Positions 36,896 through 48,716 of a stretch of DNA of 64,000 bases are shown here, one piece after another. Where the stretch lies: NCBI GenBank assembly GCA_958299035.1, contig CATQJL010000001.1, positions 6,626,284 to 6,690,283 on the forward strand, in the 5' to 3' direction. This stretch comes from Cylicocyclus nassatus (taxonomy: Eukaryota > Nematoda > Chromadorea > Rhabditida > Strongylidae). The stretch's first letter is position 1; each line of letters starts with the position of its first letter. The notes beneath the pieces are model-generated. The model was not told where the DNA came from and ran no database searches. It was given only the letters and a program-made list of their open reading frames with translations. The position numbers and the translations under genes are program-made.

Positions 36896-36897
36896 GA

Positions 36898-37942
36898 ATG
36901 CAGACAGCTGTTCTACTCTTGGCACTAGTTTCATGTGCATTTGCGTGCGATATTATAGTCCACGTCAAATCCGACACCGACAAGAAATTCGGTGCGCAAG
37001 TCACAGCCAGCAACGGAAAGAAGAGTGAGAAGTGAGTAAATACCTATTTCCGAGTCAATCCAGCGACATAATTATAGAAGAAGATCAGTAAGGGCTTCTC
37101 GTGGTTCGTATCGAGACCATGAATTAGAGCTATGAGTATCCTAGTATGAATACAGACACTAACGTTAAGTAATTTTTTAGATGGACCTACTCCAAGAAGC
37201 TACAAAGGAATACCTTCCAACAGAAAGCTGATGAATGTGGACTCGCTGATTGGCAGATCGCTACATTCGATGAAGCAGGAAAGCCCGCACACACTGTTAA
37301 AGTGAGTTATTCTTTGAAATTAGGAAAATTTGATAAAAAAGAGAAAACTTAGAACGAAAACGCTGTTCCATCACGAGTGCACATATTTAGCAAACAAAGA
37401 AAGCTCATGAAAATTCTTCTTCTTTCTCAACATTATATTTGAAAGTAAAAACTATTAGAAATTATTCAAATACAACCCTGTTCAATATTGAAGAGAAAAA
37501 CTAGTAAAACCCATTTTTCTCGAGCATTGCTCTGACATCCTTGGATGACTTGATTCCGAAAAATGAGATAAATGAGGTCGTTCCCCACAAAATAGCTCGC
37601 GAAATTTCAAATAGGTCAGAAAAATTATAAATCAGCTCCATATGAAAAGAATTTCCATGAAATCCATTTGTCTAGCATAAAGTTCTCTTGGGGTTTCTGG
37701 GTTGCGAGCGCGATTTGGGAATTTGCGAAGGAATTTCTGGACTGATAGAGTGAAGAAAGATATTTTTAAAGCCCTATATGAGACCAGAAAATTTATGAGG
37801 CTTCGAATATAATCTTGCAACTATTTAGGTAACGCTTGACGGTATCGGACGTGTCACATACAAAGTCGGTGATGATTTAAAGCCAGTGCAAAAAGATCGT
37901 CAAGGCGCTATTTGCAAAGGAGAATGCGCACCTTTGGTCTAA
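36898..37942 (+). CDS. Small secreted nematode protein, 122 residues
   Basis: Exons 36898-37031, 37181-37301 and 37829-37942 join in phase with GTGAGT donors and TTTTAG acceptors. Residues 1-16 are a signal peptide ([16 protein letters not shown]), cleaved before [20 protein letters not shown]. The mature protein has a beta-rich pattern (WTYSKKL..., [33 protein letters not shown]) and four cysteines (C17, one in ADECGLADW, and CKGEC near the C-terminus), suggesting two disulfides. There are no membrane segments. A polyadenylation signal AATAAA lies about 40 bases after the stop. I recognise the style of a nematode-specific secreted family but cannot name it. It resembles a small beta-sandwich; a transthyretin-like protein was considered, but the expected motifs are absent. 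Confidence 0.87.
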
Positions 37943-38807
37943 AGAAAATAGGATTTGAAACAACGAATGAAATCTTTCATGGAATAAAGCTTCAAACTAT
38001 TGCATTTGATACACTAAATTCCCAAATTTCACAGCCCTTTTCTTTATCTGAAAGTGAAAGAAAAAATTATGAAATAAATATAAGACTGTGGTAAAAGTAC
38101 ACATAAGTCGAAAAATTTGTTCAAAAAGCTACTTTACATGTTAAGCAAATTACAAAGTTTCGACAAAATTTTGATATCGTAAAACTCAATGACTATTCAT
38201 CATACTTCTCTGGCGGATGAATAACCGACTTTGAGTCATAAAATCAATGCCAAAATGCCAAAATCTCAAATACTTCTATAGCTTACTTTCCCTACTAAAA
38301 CAATATTCTTATTTGATATAGCTATTGTTAAATTGACGGAAGAAATTGTCGCAGAGCTGTGAGAGAAGGGCAAACCTATTTGCGTACTTGGATGGTTAAG
38401 TATGTTTCAAGACTGGTAGTCACAGTCAATCTCAACTGCGGTGCCCCCTTGCGTGCGGCTCGCATACGCACCGCGATGGTGCCTCACTATCAATATCCGA
38501 TTACTGCTGAAGCGTACGCCCGCGAACGCTGCGTGCCGCAAACGCGGCGGATTTGCCGATAGAAGAGACACTACGATTCACATATACTGTGAAAGCATGT
38601 ATAACAAGCTGGTTACGCGGCATCCTCAGATACCCTTTGACACACCTAGTATCGAAGTATACCCCAAAATTCAATGAAGAAGATTCTCACGCATCCGGCA
38701 GACATGGAAATGGCATACCGACAGGTAAGCTTTATCATTTCACTGATAATCAAACACCCACTATAAAAACCTGCACTGATTCAAGAAATCATTTTGCACC
38801 TACCAAC

Positions 38808-38942
38808 ATGAAGCGCTCAGTCACTCTAATTAGTCTGCTGATGTTGATTTTATATGATGGAGGATATGCGCAGGACGGCAAAGGAATGATCAAGCTTGTA
38901 AGCTATTTTACAGCTTCCATGGCTCTTTTGGACAGATTGTAG
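38808..38942 (+). CDS. Possible small secreted peptide, 44 residues or first exon
   Basis: An ATG at 38808 opens a signal-peptide-like sequence MKRSVTLISLLMLILYDGGY followed by AQDGKGMIKL and a stop at 38942. A TATA-like CTATAAAAAC lies about 40 bases upstream, a plausible core promoter. A strong donor GTAAGC follows the codon for L30, so this may be exon 1 of a longer gene whose next exon I did not find. A second frame over the same bases stays open longer (ACKLFYSFHGSFGQIVAYDV, then RKDRKLHEVC) to 39020, so a frameshifted gene is also possible. Confidence 0.35.
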   Translation: MKRSVTLISLLMLILYDGGYAQDGKGMIKLVSYFTASMALLDRL

Positions 38943-40298
38943 CTTACGACGTCAGAAAAGATCGAAAATTACATGAAGTATGCCAAGTACAGAATCGACA
39001 TAATTCGCGAATTTTTCGATGACCCCCTACTGCAAAAAAAAAACAAAAAAGCGCATACACATTCTCGCCATACTGGACCGCGAAGAGAGTGTTTTCGACT
39101 GCTTATTTCCCCCTTCCCCCGCCCCCCATGAAATTCTTCTAAAGCGATTTGTACTAAGAACGAGCTTAAGATGTCTTGAAAAATTTTCTTAAACTCATTT
39201 TCTACTGCAAATGCGGCTGCGCTAAGTACTTATTGGAAATTCCGCTCCAAATTAATTTACTATGAATGCAACCTAAAATTCCTTTAATATCCTCTCCTAA
39301 AAGTCTTAACTAACCCCGCCAAAACGACTCTTCCATCACTACCGCATCCCTCTATTCCTACTAATAAAATGAAGTGCTAGCCTAGCTAAGATGTTACACT
39401 ATGCCTCTTGGAGTTATGGAAAATTCATTTGCAACGAATGAAAAGGGAGCGGTTCATATTTCTAAGCCTAGATATAACTTCGCCTCAAAGGCACCCGTCC
39501 ACGCAGATTCTCGACTTCCCTGATTTATCGTTCCGGTCCTTTTCATGCACCTAAATCCTGAAGTCGAAAATCAGCGAAAATCCCGATAACCCCCATTCCG
39601 AAAAACCCGCAGGCCAATTCTCTGAAACGGTGATTGGATGGACGCACGGATGGGCGGGCAGTACTGGAAGAGGGCGGTGCCTCCTAGGAGTCCTCGTGCC
39701 TCTTCGCTATTCCGTAGCGATTTTCTTGCTTCCGAAGCGCATTTTGCGCCTCGACTTGGGCATTGGCTTAAAAGGGAGTCCTACTGTCGTATGTTGCCAA
39801 AAGCTCAAAACCGCAAACTTAGGCTGGACGGTGCCTTTAACTCCTCAAACGTGCGAATAACACGACACAATCTCAAAAATTGCTCAATTCGATACATTAA
39901 AACTGCAAAGTAGCTAACAAATGTGTAATTCAAGGACCGGATCATATGCGTCACAGCAAAGGATGAGTCGCGAAATAAATTTCATTATATTGCTTGTAAT
40001 CGCTTCCCAAAAGCAAGAATCTTCCCATTCTGTGTTTATATCGTGGTTCCGTGAGTGCTAAAACTTCATGGTGCATAATACCCATTCACATAAATTAATC
40101 GTAAGATTACAGATCAACTACAAAAAGCCCTCCGTCTACTCATTATGGTTGCATGTATGCAGAAGAATTACCACAGAAATGTATCGACCATGGACAATCT
40201 TTCTTTCCCAGTGTTTCCCTCAATTTCAAAGGGGTTAGTAGACTGTACAGAGTGCAGCAAAAGTGGAGGAACTACCATTCTTAGGGCCGCATGCATTG
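38943..40298. other. Intergenic, nothing firm
   Basis: No coherent exon chain. The block near 39640-39840 has GGACGCAC...GGCGGTGCC and GGACGGTGCC, possibly a decayed MITE related to the GGCAGCGTCCAGGCA family at 40299. Confidence 0.3.
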
Positions 40299-40655
40299 AA
40301 GGCAGCGTCCAGGCAAGTTTGGACACATGGGCATCTTACGTGATTAGTAATTTTGGAGCCCTAATTAAGCCACTGCCCAACCGGCAGCTCAGGTAGTGCT
40401 CTAACGGCTTGAGAGATATTCCCCTCGAAACTGGCCCCCGCGATCGTATTTCGCATGGATTCATAGCGTAAAGCGTGGATCCTGGCGCGAAACTGCCACG
40501 AATCCATGCGAATACGATCGCGGGGTCCAGTTTCAAGGGGAATATCTCAGCCATTAGAGCATTTACCTGCGCTGGACAGTGCCTTAGTTAGGGCCCCAAA
40601 AGTACTTTCCACGTAAAATTCCCATAGGTCCAAATATGCCTGGACGCTGCCTTTA
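40299..40655. mobile_element. Foldback MITE with GGCAGCGTCCAGGCA termini
   Basis: The left AAGGCAGCGTCCAGGCAAG mirrors the right ATGCCTGGACGCTGCCTTT. The pairing runs nearly the whole length, for example CGCGATCGTATTTCGCATGG with CCATGCGAATACGATCGCG about a short centre near 40475. No coding capacity. Confidence 0.75.
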
Positions 40656-40660
40656 ACATA

Positions 40661-41335
40661 CCCACCGGGGAGGGGATCGCAGCTCAAAAGAGCGCAGCTT
40701 CATTATCCTGAAGCTCCAGATATCTGGATTTCAAGAGTTCTCCTATCTGTAAGTATTCCCATCATGCTTCACTACTTCACGTTGGACACGAGCGAGAAGT
40801 TGAAGAGAAGCATTTTCCACCTTTTATGATCCCTAGGCGATCCCCGCCAATCGGCAGCCTTTCCTTCAAAATCAATTTTCTTCCATTCGAAGTTAACGAA
40901 AACTTTCCAAAGTTGTACTGATCATCCAGTTCAACAGTGCTAAGCATGTTGCTAATAAGAACAGATGAGTTTTTGAAATATCGAATTTTTCGAAAACCCC
41001 AACTTGACATGTGGTTCATGGCAAATTTCATGACTCCAATACATCATTTGTTTTCATCAGCAACATTTTGGCGCTGTTGGGTTAGATAATCAGTACAACT
41101 TGGGAATGTTTTCTTTAACTCCGAAGAGAGAAAAACGACTTTGAAGCAAAACCTGGCGGCAACATGGGACCATGGAATCACACAAAAAGCTGAAGAATGC
41201 GGCCTGTACAGGTTCTTGCTCGCGTTCAGTATGTTCATAATGAAGGACGATGGATGAGTAGACAGCGTGAAATACAGATCTGGAGCTTCAGAATATGAAG
41301 CTTTCTTTTAAGCTGCGATGCCCTCCCCGGTGGGG
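40661..41335. mobile_element. Foldback MITE with CCCACCGGGGAGGG termini
   Basis: The left CCCACCGGGGAGGGGATCGC, then AGCTC, pairs with the right GCTGCGATGCCCTCCCCGGT, then GGGG. Subterminal CTTCATTATCCTGAAGCTCC pairs with GGAGCTTCAGAATATGAAG. It abuts the preceding MITE within 10 bases, so one may have inserted beside or into the other. Confidence 0.7.
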
Positions 41336-41768
41336 ATGTTGATGCGTGCGGCCCCTACTAGTAAGAACAGAAGAAAGCACCCTCAAGTCATTTGTAACTT
41401 AATATAATGTTGAATACTATGCGAGCTACTTGATAAAGTAAGATAAGAAACTGGTTATTTCCAGTATTTCTCTTGTCATTTGTCTCTTCTGATTTGTTTG
41501 GATATGTACTCGTCCATGGTACACAATTCTACAGTTTGTCATGATGGGTACTAAGGAGTTACCTAATAAGAGTGTCGTCAGTTGCCGTCATAGCGCGAAC
41601 TTTCCAGTTTTGACAGATATTAGAATATATTGTTCTCTTTCACACAACACCCATGTAAGGTCCTTTTTATACTTGCTGGAATGCAAAGTCACTCACTTCG
41701 ACAAATTATAAACTTCGAGCAGTATCTGCTCAGTGAAACATCTGAGTGACCATCCAAAATAGCACTGC

Positions 41769-42396
41769 TATAGTCGTCCTCACCCCACTAGTCGGTCGGT
41801 GGTCGAAATTGAATTCGAACTGGAGCAGGCCGACCGCGGCAGAGCGCGGCAGACGCCGCTCCTCAGTCAACCGCTTGCACGAGATTTTCTCTTATTTTCT
41901 TCGTGTTTCTTTGCTGTCTCTCGTATTGTGGCAATGTTCTTAATCAGATTTTCAGGTTTCATATGGCTAGCTCTTTGAAACCAACATTTTTTAAAGAGAA
42001 ATTCACCCCTATCATAAAAAAAAGTTCAGAGTACACATTCTAACGAAAAATTTGACACAGTTCATTAAATCACATCTGTGTATATGTCACTTACCGGAAA
42101 AGAGATTTCTCATTCAAAAATCTCCAGCAGCATCCTTCTCCCCGGTTTACCTGGAAAAAATGTAAAACAAACGAGCACAACTGCACAAAACAATAGTAAG
42201 CGGTAGAAATCTAAAAATCTGATTAAGAACATTGCAGCAATACGAGCGATACCAAAGAAACACGAAGAAAATAAGAGAAAACTCATGTGCAAACGGTTGG
42301 TTCAGGGGCGGTCTGCCGCGCTCTGTCGCGGCCGACCTGCTCCAGTTCGATTTCAAATTCGACCACCGACCGACTAGTGGGGTGAGGACGACTATA
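41769..42396. mobile_element. Foldback MITE with TATAGTCGTCCTCACC termini
   Basis: The left arm TATAGTCGTCCTCACCCC, then ACTAGTCGGTCGGTGGTCG, is the inverse of the right arm ending GGTGAGGACGACTATA. Arms of about 190 bp pair well, including GGAGCAGGCCGACCGCGGCA and the CTTATTTTCTTCGTGTTTCT block. The loop is roughly 41960-42215. TA at both ends suggests a TA target. Confidence 0.8.
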
Positions 42397-44346
42397 CAAT
42401 GGGTGAAGGTGAAATCACCGAACTCACGATGGCCTGCTGGCCGCAACACTTAAAATCAAGGGATATGGTCATTAGCATTTTCCGGAAAGTGCGTGTTATT
42501 TACTTCTTTGCAAGCGAACGCACGTTATCTGGCTCTGATAGAGCTCTTTACGTTCTATCTATCCATATATTGTTGACCCCATATTTCATCTGTTCTCGAA
42601 AGATCTAGGTTCAAATATGATTTTTCCGACGTTTGAATTGCAGCCTACTTGCTCTTGATCGAAACATGAAATCTTAGAATCCCCATTTTTTGCCGTTCAC
42701 CGTAGTATATATGTACAAATACTTATAGCGTCTATGTTCAACAAGAGCACGAGAAAAACCCTACGTTCGATGTGCAGTATCATAGGGCGAGTTTCCGGCT
42801 ACAACATACTTTGAAAGCAGTCCCGGCAGATTTTGCATTTCCATCTTTGTACATGTTTTAGGCCGCCGTAGAACCCGAATTTGAGCTTTGAAACGGGTGA
42901 AAAGCCGTTTTTAGGGCGTTTACCCAATTTCAAAAGAGCAGCACGGAAGAGAGTCTCAATATAAAGTTGAGAGGCCCTGGCACACAGGCCCTGCCGCCTG
43001 TAACTTTGCTTTAAATCGCTTGCACAACGCGGAGGCGCTCGTGAGGTCCCGCGCCGAATATGCAAGCGAAGCTGTCCTAGCGCGCGCCGATTTGGGTTGT
43101 GCGCGCCGGTTCGAGGGCTATTTTCTCGTCGCAGGAATCAAACAGCCGGACTGAGCGTGGTGGTTAATCGGATGACCAGGAACCCCACCACGCTATGTCA
43201 CCCAGGGCGCAAGTCTGCCGAGACACTGTCTTCAAAGAATAAGTTTTGTACACACTAGGAGTTGATTTTTGGAATTCAGTCGCAGTCCCAGATATGCGAT
43301 GCGCACTGGAAAACGTCAAAGAATTTTCAAGACTCTTTCATCAACAGTTTCATGATAGATAGATGATAGATGATTTCCAGAAGACAGTTGGAGAGTCTTG
43401 AATTAGCTTCTGCTGCGTTTTGTACTTACTGACTTGGGTGGTCTGTGCTTACGTTGCTCAAAGGTCCCAGCGCAGCTGTCATCTGCTCCTGAAAATGGTA
43501 TGCACTCGATCTCTCAGTTGGTCCATAAGTTCCACAAAAACCTCTACACATCTCGTAGGCCCTCTTCCCCGAGAGCGCCCTGTTTTGTAAGTACCCTTCG
43601 ATGTTGTTGCTGTCCATCTGTCGTCTACTTTTTAAAAATGTGGCCAATGTTTCGCTTTTGCTGCGTATTCTGCTGTGTCACGATGATACAATCTCACATA
43701 CCTACTGCGAAGTCTGAGGAGCTGCATGGAATTTTCTTCAGAGTGAGAAGACGTCATCAATAAAAGTCTTCAAATTCCATGTCTGCACGTCATGGAGGGC
43801 GTTAGCACTACGTTCCTCCAATCATTCGCAGTCCGATGCTCTTTACTTCGTCGAGCTCCTTCAGCATCTCCTCTGCTCCAAAATACTGCTAAAAAACAAT
43901 GTCACCCACTGCAGGGCCGCCGAGATTAGATTCTGCGATTGTGTCGCCTCGTCGGACTGCCTTCGGATTGGTATGGCATGCTCAGGAAACGATGAAATCC
44001 GTAGTGTTGTCCTACAGTCCTTGTAGCAGTCGACCAATGTCCTCACGGAAGGCAGTGTCCAGGCAGATGTGAAGATAATGAAATAATATTGTATGACAGC
44101 TCCACCGAGAAACTCTAATTCAAGCCCCATCTCAAACCATCGTTTCCGAAAACAAAATTCGTGTCAAAGTCTTAATTCAGCCGTGTAGGTAGGCCGAATA
44201 TGCTTGCCCACCCACAGATTTCAAACTGCAAGGACTCAGCGATCCAAAAGGGCATGAAAAGGCAGTAGCAATTTTGCCAAGGCACTGGTTTCAAAGTCGC
44301 CCACACAGACTTGCAAGGATTTTTTGTTGAAGACAACCTCCACATC
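42397..44346 (-). other. Region with minus-strand coding-like segments, unresolved
   Basis: Two minus-strand stretches look protein-like: about 43640-43430 (NNIEGYLQNRALSGKRAYEM, then CRGFCGTYG) and about 44060-43890 (VDCYKDCRTTLRISSFPEHA). An alternative frame of the second reads CLDTAFREDIGRLLQGL but is broken by two stops, so decay is possible. A block at 42830-43130 (GC-rich, with GCGCGCGCC motifs) looks repetitive. I could not build a gene. Confidence 0.25.
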
Positions 44347-44719
44347 GCAAATACAGTTTTTTAGAGCTGTTAACCAAGGTTGGTAGCAAGATTTTATTGT
44401 ACGAAAAGCCAACGTTTCGGCGGTCCGTCCCCCTTCTTCAGGGCTTCCTGAAAGATCGAGACTTTGAGAACTGCCCGCCCAAACACCGTGTTTGGCAATG
44501 GATTTAGTTTGACTATGTGATAGAGTGGCAGAGTAGTGTTTGGCAATGGATTTAGTTTGACTATGTAATGGAGTGGCAGAGTAGATGTTGAAAGCCTGAC
44601 CTCAGCCTTGCCAGATCAAGATGTAGAAACCGAACGACCAGTAGTGCGCTGCAGCTGCGCTAGTGAGTATGATAGTTAGTGTCAACAATGCCCTTTATAT
44701 GGTCATAGAAAATCTCGTA

Positions 44720-45873
44720 TCAGAATCGACATAGCGTTAAGAGAACAGTTCACTGTTTATGGCAATGCCTTCATCTTTGCGATTCATTTTTGGTGATTTG
44801 GACGCTATCCAAAAGGCCTCCAGCGTTTTGCGGGCTATTAACTCGGACTCGTGCGAAGTTCGTTACAGTGACTTGAAATTACTGGTTCTCATGACATAAC
44901 CTTCGATGTGCACCCAAAGGTGTGGACATTTTAGATTTTCTAAGGCCGTCAAGATGCTTTATAATTCTTGTGCACAAGGGTCTGCCAGTCTCTCCTATGT
45001 ACTGGTCACCGCATTTTTGACAGGTTATGAGATACACCACTCCCATTTCCATGCAGTTGCCTGCTTTCCCAGACGGGCAGATGACACAATCAGCGGTCGT
45101 GCAGATTCTGTCATATGCTCGACTGCGGCTAAGTTGTTTTTTGAGATTAGGAGGTGGTATATCTATAACTCTGACGGAATCATCGACCCGCTTGTATTAA
45201 GGATTTTCTGATAGCTCTGCTGAAATCATCAGTCACGAATGGAACACAGAACGGTGATTTTGTTGTCTGGTTCATTTCGATCGGTCTGCATTCTTGCCTA
45301 CAGGTATGCCTTGGTACACCATTTGTGAGATAGCCGTTAGAATACGCAATCTGTTTGGCAAGGTTTACCGATGCGTTGCGCTGTTCAACATTGGACGAAA
45401 CCGATTTTGCTGTCTTGAACATGTTTCCTATCATGGATCGTTTCAAGCTCCAAGGATGCGCAGAGCGGTAGTGAATCAATATATTCTTACTAGCGGGTCT
45501 TACTATTATTTGGTTACGTATGATCCGTGAGATAAAGACACTTGGACGTTTAGGAATGCTAGCCAATTTTCATCGGGTTTATCCCGCGTGAACCTTATGT
45601 TAGGGGACTGGCTATTCAGAATGTCGAAGCATATGTCATTTCATTTTAAGTTTGACATATGATGCAGCAGTCGTCAATGTATCGATAAAAGAGTAAGGGA
45701 TTACGACTAAGCACGGGTTTCTCGATTTTTGACATGAAGACGATTGCGACGACGGGAGCCAATCTCTGCCCCATCGCTAAGCCACGTACCTGCTTGTAAT
45801 ACCTTTCTGACCATCGACGCTGCAATTCAGGCATTCCTTCAAAAGTGTGTGTGCTTTGTGCTTGTGTGTGCAT
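44720..45873 (-). pseudogene. Penelope-like RT and GIY-YIG remnant, minus arm
   Basis: Reading from the centre, the RT portion shows VRGLAMGQRLAPVVAIVFMS and the catalytic FYRYIDDCCIIC. Next, after a frameshift, comes RPASKNILIHYRSAHPWSLK, then CRQECRPIEMN, and near 45040 the GIY-YIG block (VVYLITCQKCGDQYIGETG-like). The RT N-terminus is absent because the copy is 5'-truncated. Several stops separate the segments, so it cannot encode a working protein. Confidence 0.8.
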
Positions 45874-45894
45874 TCCTTCACACTTTTGAAGGAA

Positions 45895-47015
45895 TGCATG
45901 AATTGCAGCGTATTTCGATGGTCAGGAAGGTAATGCAAGCAGGTACGTGGCCTAGCGATGGGGCAGAGAATGGCTCCCGTCGTCGCAATCGTCTTCATGT
46001 CAAAAATCGAGAAACCCGTGCTTAATCGTAATCCCTTACTCTTTTATCGATACACCGACGACTGCTGCATCATATGTCCAACTTAAAATGAAATGACATA
46101 TGCTTCGACATTCTGAATAGCAGTCCCCTAACATAAGGTTCACGCGGGATAAACCCGATGAAAATTGGCTAGCGTTCCTAAACGTCCAAGTGTCTTTATC
46201 TCACGGATCATACGTAACCAAATAATAGTAAGACCCGCTAGTAAGAATATATTGATTCACTACCGCTCTGCGCATCCTCGGAGCTTGAAATGATCCGTGA
46301 TAGGAAACATGTTCAAGACAGCAAAAGCGGTTTCGTCCAATGTTGAACAGCGCAACGCATCGGTAAACCTTGCCAAACAGATTGCATATTCTAACGGCTA
46401 TCTCACAAATGGTGTACCAAGGCATACCTGTAGGCAAGAATGCAGACCGATCGAAATGAACCAGACAACAAAATCACCGTTTTGTGTTCCATTCGTGACT
46501 GATGATTTCAGCAGAGCTATCAGAAAATCCTTAATACAAGCGGGTCTCGATGATTCCGTCAGAGTTATAGATATACCACCTCCTAATCTCAAAAAACAAC
46601 TTAGCCGCAGTCGAGCATATGACAGAATCTGCACGACCGCTGATTGTGTCATCTGCCCGTCTGGGAAAGCAGGCAACTGCATGGAAATGAGAGTGGTGTA
46701 TCTCATAACCTGTCAAAAATGCGGTGACCTGTACATAGGAGAGACTGGCAGACCCTTGTGCACTAGAATTATAAAGCATCTTGACGGCCTTAGAAAATCT
46801 AAAATGTCCACACCTTTGGGTGCACATCGAAGGTTATGTCATGAGAACCAGTACTTTCAAGCACTGTAACGAACTTGTCGCACGAGTCCGAGTTAATAGC
46901 CCGCAAAACGCTGGAGGCCTTTTTAGCGTCCAAATCACCAAAAATGAATCGCAAAGATGAAGGCATTGCCATAAACAGTGAACTGTTCTCTTATCAAACG
47001 CTATGTCGATTCTGA
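45895..47015 (+). pseudogene. Penelope-like RT and GIY-YIG remnant, plus arm
   Basis: The RT palm core is visible near 45940-46080 (GLAMGQRMAPVVAIVF), and the catalytic box has changed to FYRYTDDCC. An open segment 46297-46869 holds a Cys-containing linker (CTTADCVICPSGKAGNC) followed by the GIY-YIG domain (VVYLITCQKCGDLYIGETGR, with a downstream His-Leu helix). The C-terminal part continues after a frameshift near 46840 (LIARKTLEAFLASKSPKMNR) and stops at 47015. It is decayed, but the endonuclease region is the best preserved part. The GIY-YIG domain would nick target DNA for primed reverse transcription. Confidence 0.85.
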
Positions 47016-47542
47016 TACGAGATTTTCTATGACCATATAAAGGGCATTGTTGACACTAACTATCATACTCACTAGCGCAGCTGCAGCGCACTACTGTTCG
47101 TTCGGTTTCTAAATCTTGATCTGGCAAGGCTGAGGCCAGGCTTTCAACATCTACTCTGCCACTCTATCACATAGTCAAACTAAATCCATTGCCAAACACT
47201 ACTCTGCCACTCTATCACATAGTCAAACTAAATCCATTGCCAAACACGGTGTTTGGGAGGGCAGTTCTCAAAGTCTCGATCTTTCAGAAAGCCCTGAAGA
47301 AGGGGGACGGACCGCCGAAACGTTGGCTTTTCGTACAATAAAGGTCTTGCTACCAACCTTGGTTAACAGCTTTAAAAAACTGTATTTACAACCTCCACAT
47401 CTTTTTGTGAGCATTCACTTCCGGCTCAGCTGTTGATGTTGAGAGTAGCAGTTAATGATACTTATGGTCTTCTGGTGTAAAGGTCGTAGTCGTAGATGGC
47501 TACTCGAGGTGAGGGATCTCATGCGAGTTGAAATGATGCACA

Positions 47543-47797
47543 TTAGGTGATGAAGGACAAAGCTGACTTTAATTTTCCATGATTAAACTTTCTGACGTAA
47601 CAAAGTCCATCATTCATATGCCGCACTCTTTCTTCCTGGTCTCTTCTTGCAGACAGTGACATGATACTTGTCATGCTCTGCGAGTCGAGGAGAGCGTTGA
47701 AGGTCGAGGAGACTGTCCTGGAGCTGTGAGTAGGCGAAACGTTGAACAGACTCCTTGTCGAACCGCTAAGTCGTGCCGTTTTTGTTCGCACTTTCAC
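47543..47797 (-). CDS. Coding-like segment, unrecognised
   Basis: The minus-strand frame after an acceptor-like AAGTTCAG (47798) reads VVKVRTKTARLSGSTRSLFN, then a Ser/Thr-rich stretch, then RRDQEERVRHMNDGLCYVRK. The composition is protein-like, but the family is unknown and the downstream donor is not identified. It could be an exon of the same minus-strand gene as the segment at 48203-48412, though the phases do not agree with a direct join. Confidence 0.3.
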   Translation of the reverse strand: MKVRTKTARLSGSTRSLFNVSPTHSSRTVSSTFNALLDSQSMTSIMSLSARRDQEERVRHMNDGLCYVRKFNHGKLKSALSFIT

Positions 47798-48202
47798 AAC
47801 CTGAACTTGGCCCTCGGCAAAAACCCAAAAAAGGGCAAAAATTAATTACGTTTCTCGGAGACACTACATACTTCACTCCTCATCTTCCCCACGAGCGGTC
47901 AGTCAACTTCTAGATCTGACCTAAATCAGCAAACGAAGATCGAACCAGCAAGATCGGCGGAAGAAACAGTGCCTGGTCCACCGCATTTTCCATAATCGAG
48001 AAGTCCTGGGGCAAACTCGCAACGTTGCGACCACCGCAGAGTGGCAAAAAAATGGATCTTGTTAGTGAAGACAAACTACTGCCTGACCGAAGCCATAAAC
48101 GGAATCATCGCGGTGTGTTTGTTTATGTGAACGCTGAGCAGGAATCCTTATTCATTGCCATTCAACGATAAGTGGTCTACATGAACTTTGAACTGACAAA
48201 AC

Positions 48203-48412
48203 CTAGAATATCAAATACAAAACCCTTCAACGTTTCTCCTGTAAGGTTTACTTTCATTGCCGCTTCAGCGCAATTGTAAAGCGTCAGAGCAAAATCTGGC
48301 CTGAATGCACAGGTGTTGAAGCAGTTATCACTAATTTTTTGTGAAAGAGCTCCTCGTTCCATATTTATGACTAACTGGCTTTTCCGGCACTGCCCGGGCC
48401 ATTGCTCACTAG
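48203..48412 (-). CDS. Coding-like exon with four cysteines, unrecognised
   Basis: It is bounded by a good acceptor (CTATCTCACAG) and a GT donor (CTAG-GTTTTG). The frame reads SEQWPGQCRKSQLVINMERG, then ALSQKISDNCFNTCAFRPDF, then ALTLYNCAEAAMKVN. Helical segments with CX3C (CFNTC) resemble nematode extracellular Cys-rich helical domains (DUF19/CPG4-like), but I cannot assign it. Neighbouring exons are uncertain. Confidence 0.4.
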
Positions 48413-48479
48413 CTGTGAGATAGATGCTGTAGGTTGTCGCAAGATTACTGCACTGCAAATTCCCCCCCCCCCTTCCATG

Positions 48480-48716
48480 TTAAGGGCCAGGCATACTTCA
48501 CGCGATTTCGGTCGCGACGCGATTTGGCAGTTCGCCAGAAGTCTTCAGATCCAACACTAGCAAATTGCACATGCATAGTGTGTATAACCTCACGTGGATT
48601 AATAAAAGGCCATATATTCTGTACATTTAAAATGTGCTTATAGTGAGTTATGGACAGTTGGAATATTGCCAAATCGCGTCGCGACTGAAATCGCGTGAAG
48701 TATGCCTGGCCCTTTA
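48480..48716. mobile_element. MITE with TTAAGGGCC termini, copy 2
   Basis: The ends TTAAGGGCCAGGCATACTTC and GAAGTATGCCTGGCCCTTTA are perfect or near-perfect inverted repeats of about 25 bp followed by ACGCGATTT. The interior matches 5817-6037 in inverse orientation. A poly-C tract lies just outside the left end. Confidence 0.8.

Larger units (their letters stand above)
44347..47387. mobile_element. Head-to-head pair of Penelope-like retroelement copies
   Basis: Two arms of about 1.5 kb are inverted copies meeting near 45867. Each carries, from the centre outward, a truncated reverse transcriptase, a GIY-YIG endonuclease domain, an approximately 48-bp direct duplication (TTTGGCAATGGATTTAGTTT units at 44490-44590 and 47140-47250), a CTGAAGA...CCGAAACG block and an AATAAA-like end. 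The whole is bracketed by the 14-bp direct repeat ACAACCTCCACATC (44333-44346 and 47388-47401), a target-site duplication. Penelope-like elements often occur as 5'-truncated, inverted partial copies, so this can be a single insertion event. Both copies carry stops and frameshifts. Confidence 0.85.

Noticed and set aside
36898..37942. Transthyretin-like family assignment
   Set aside because: Size and secretion would fit, but I could not see the family's characteristic motifs, so the gene is left unnamed.
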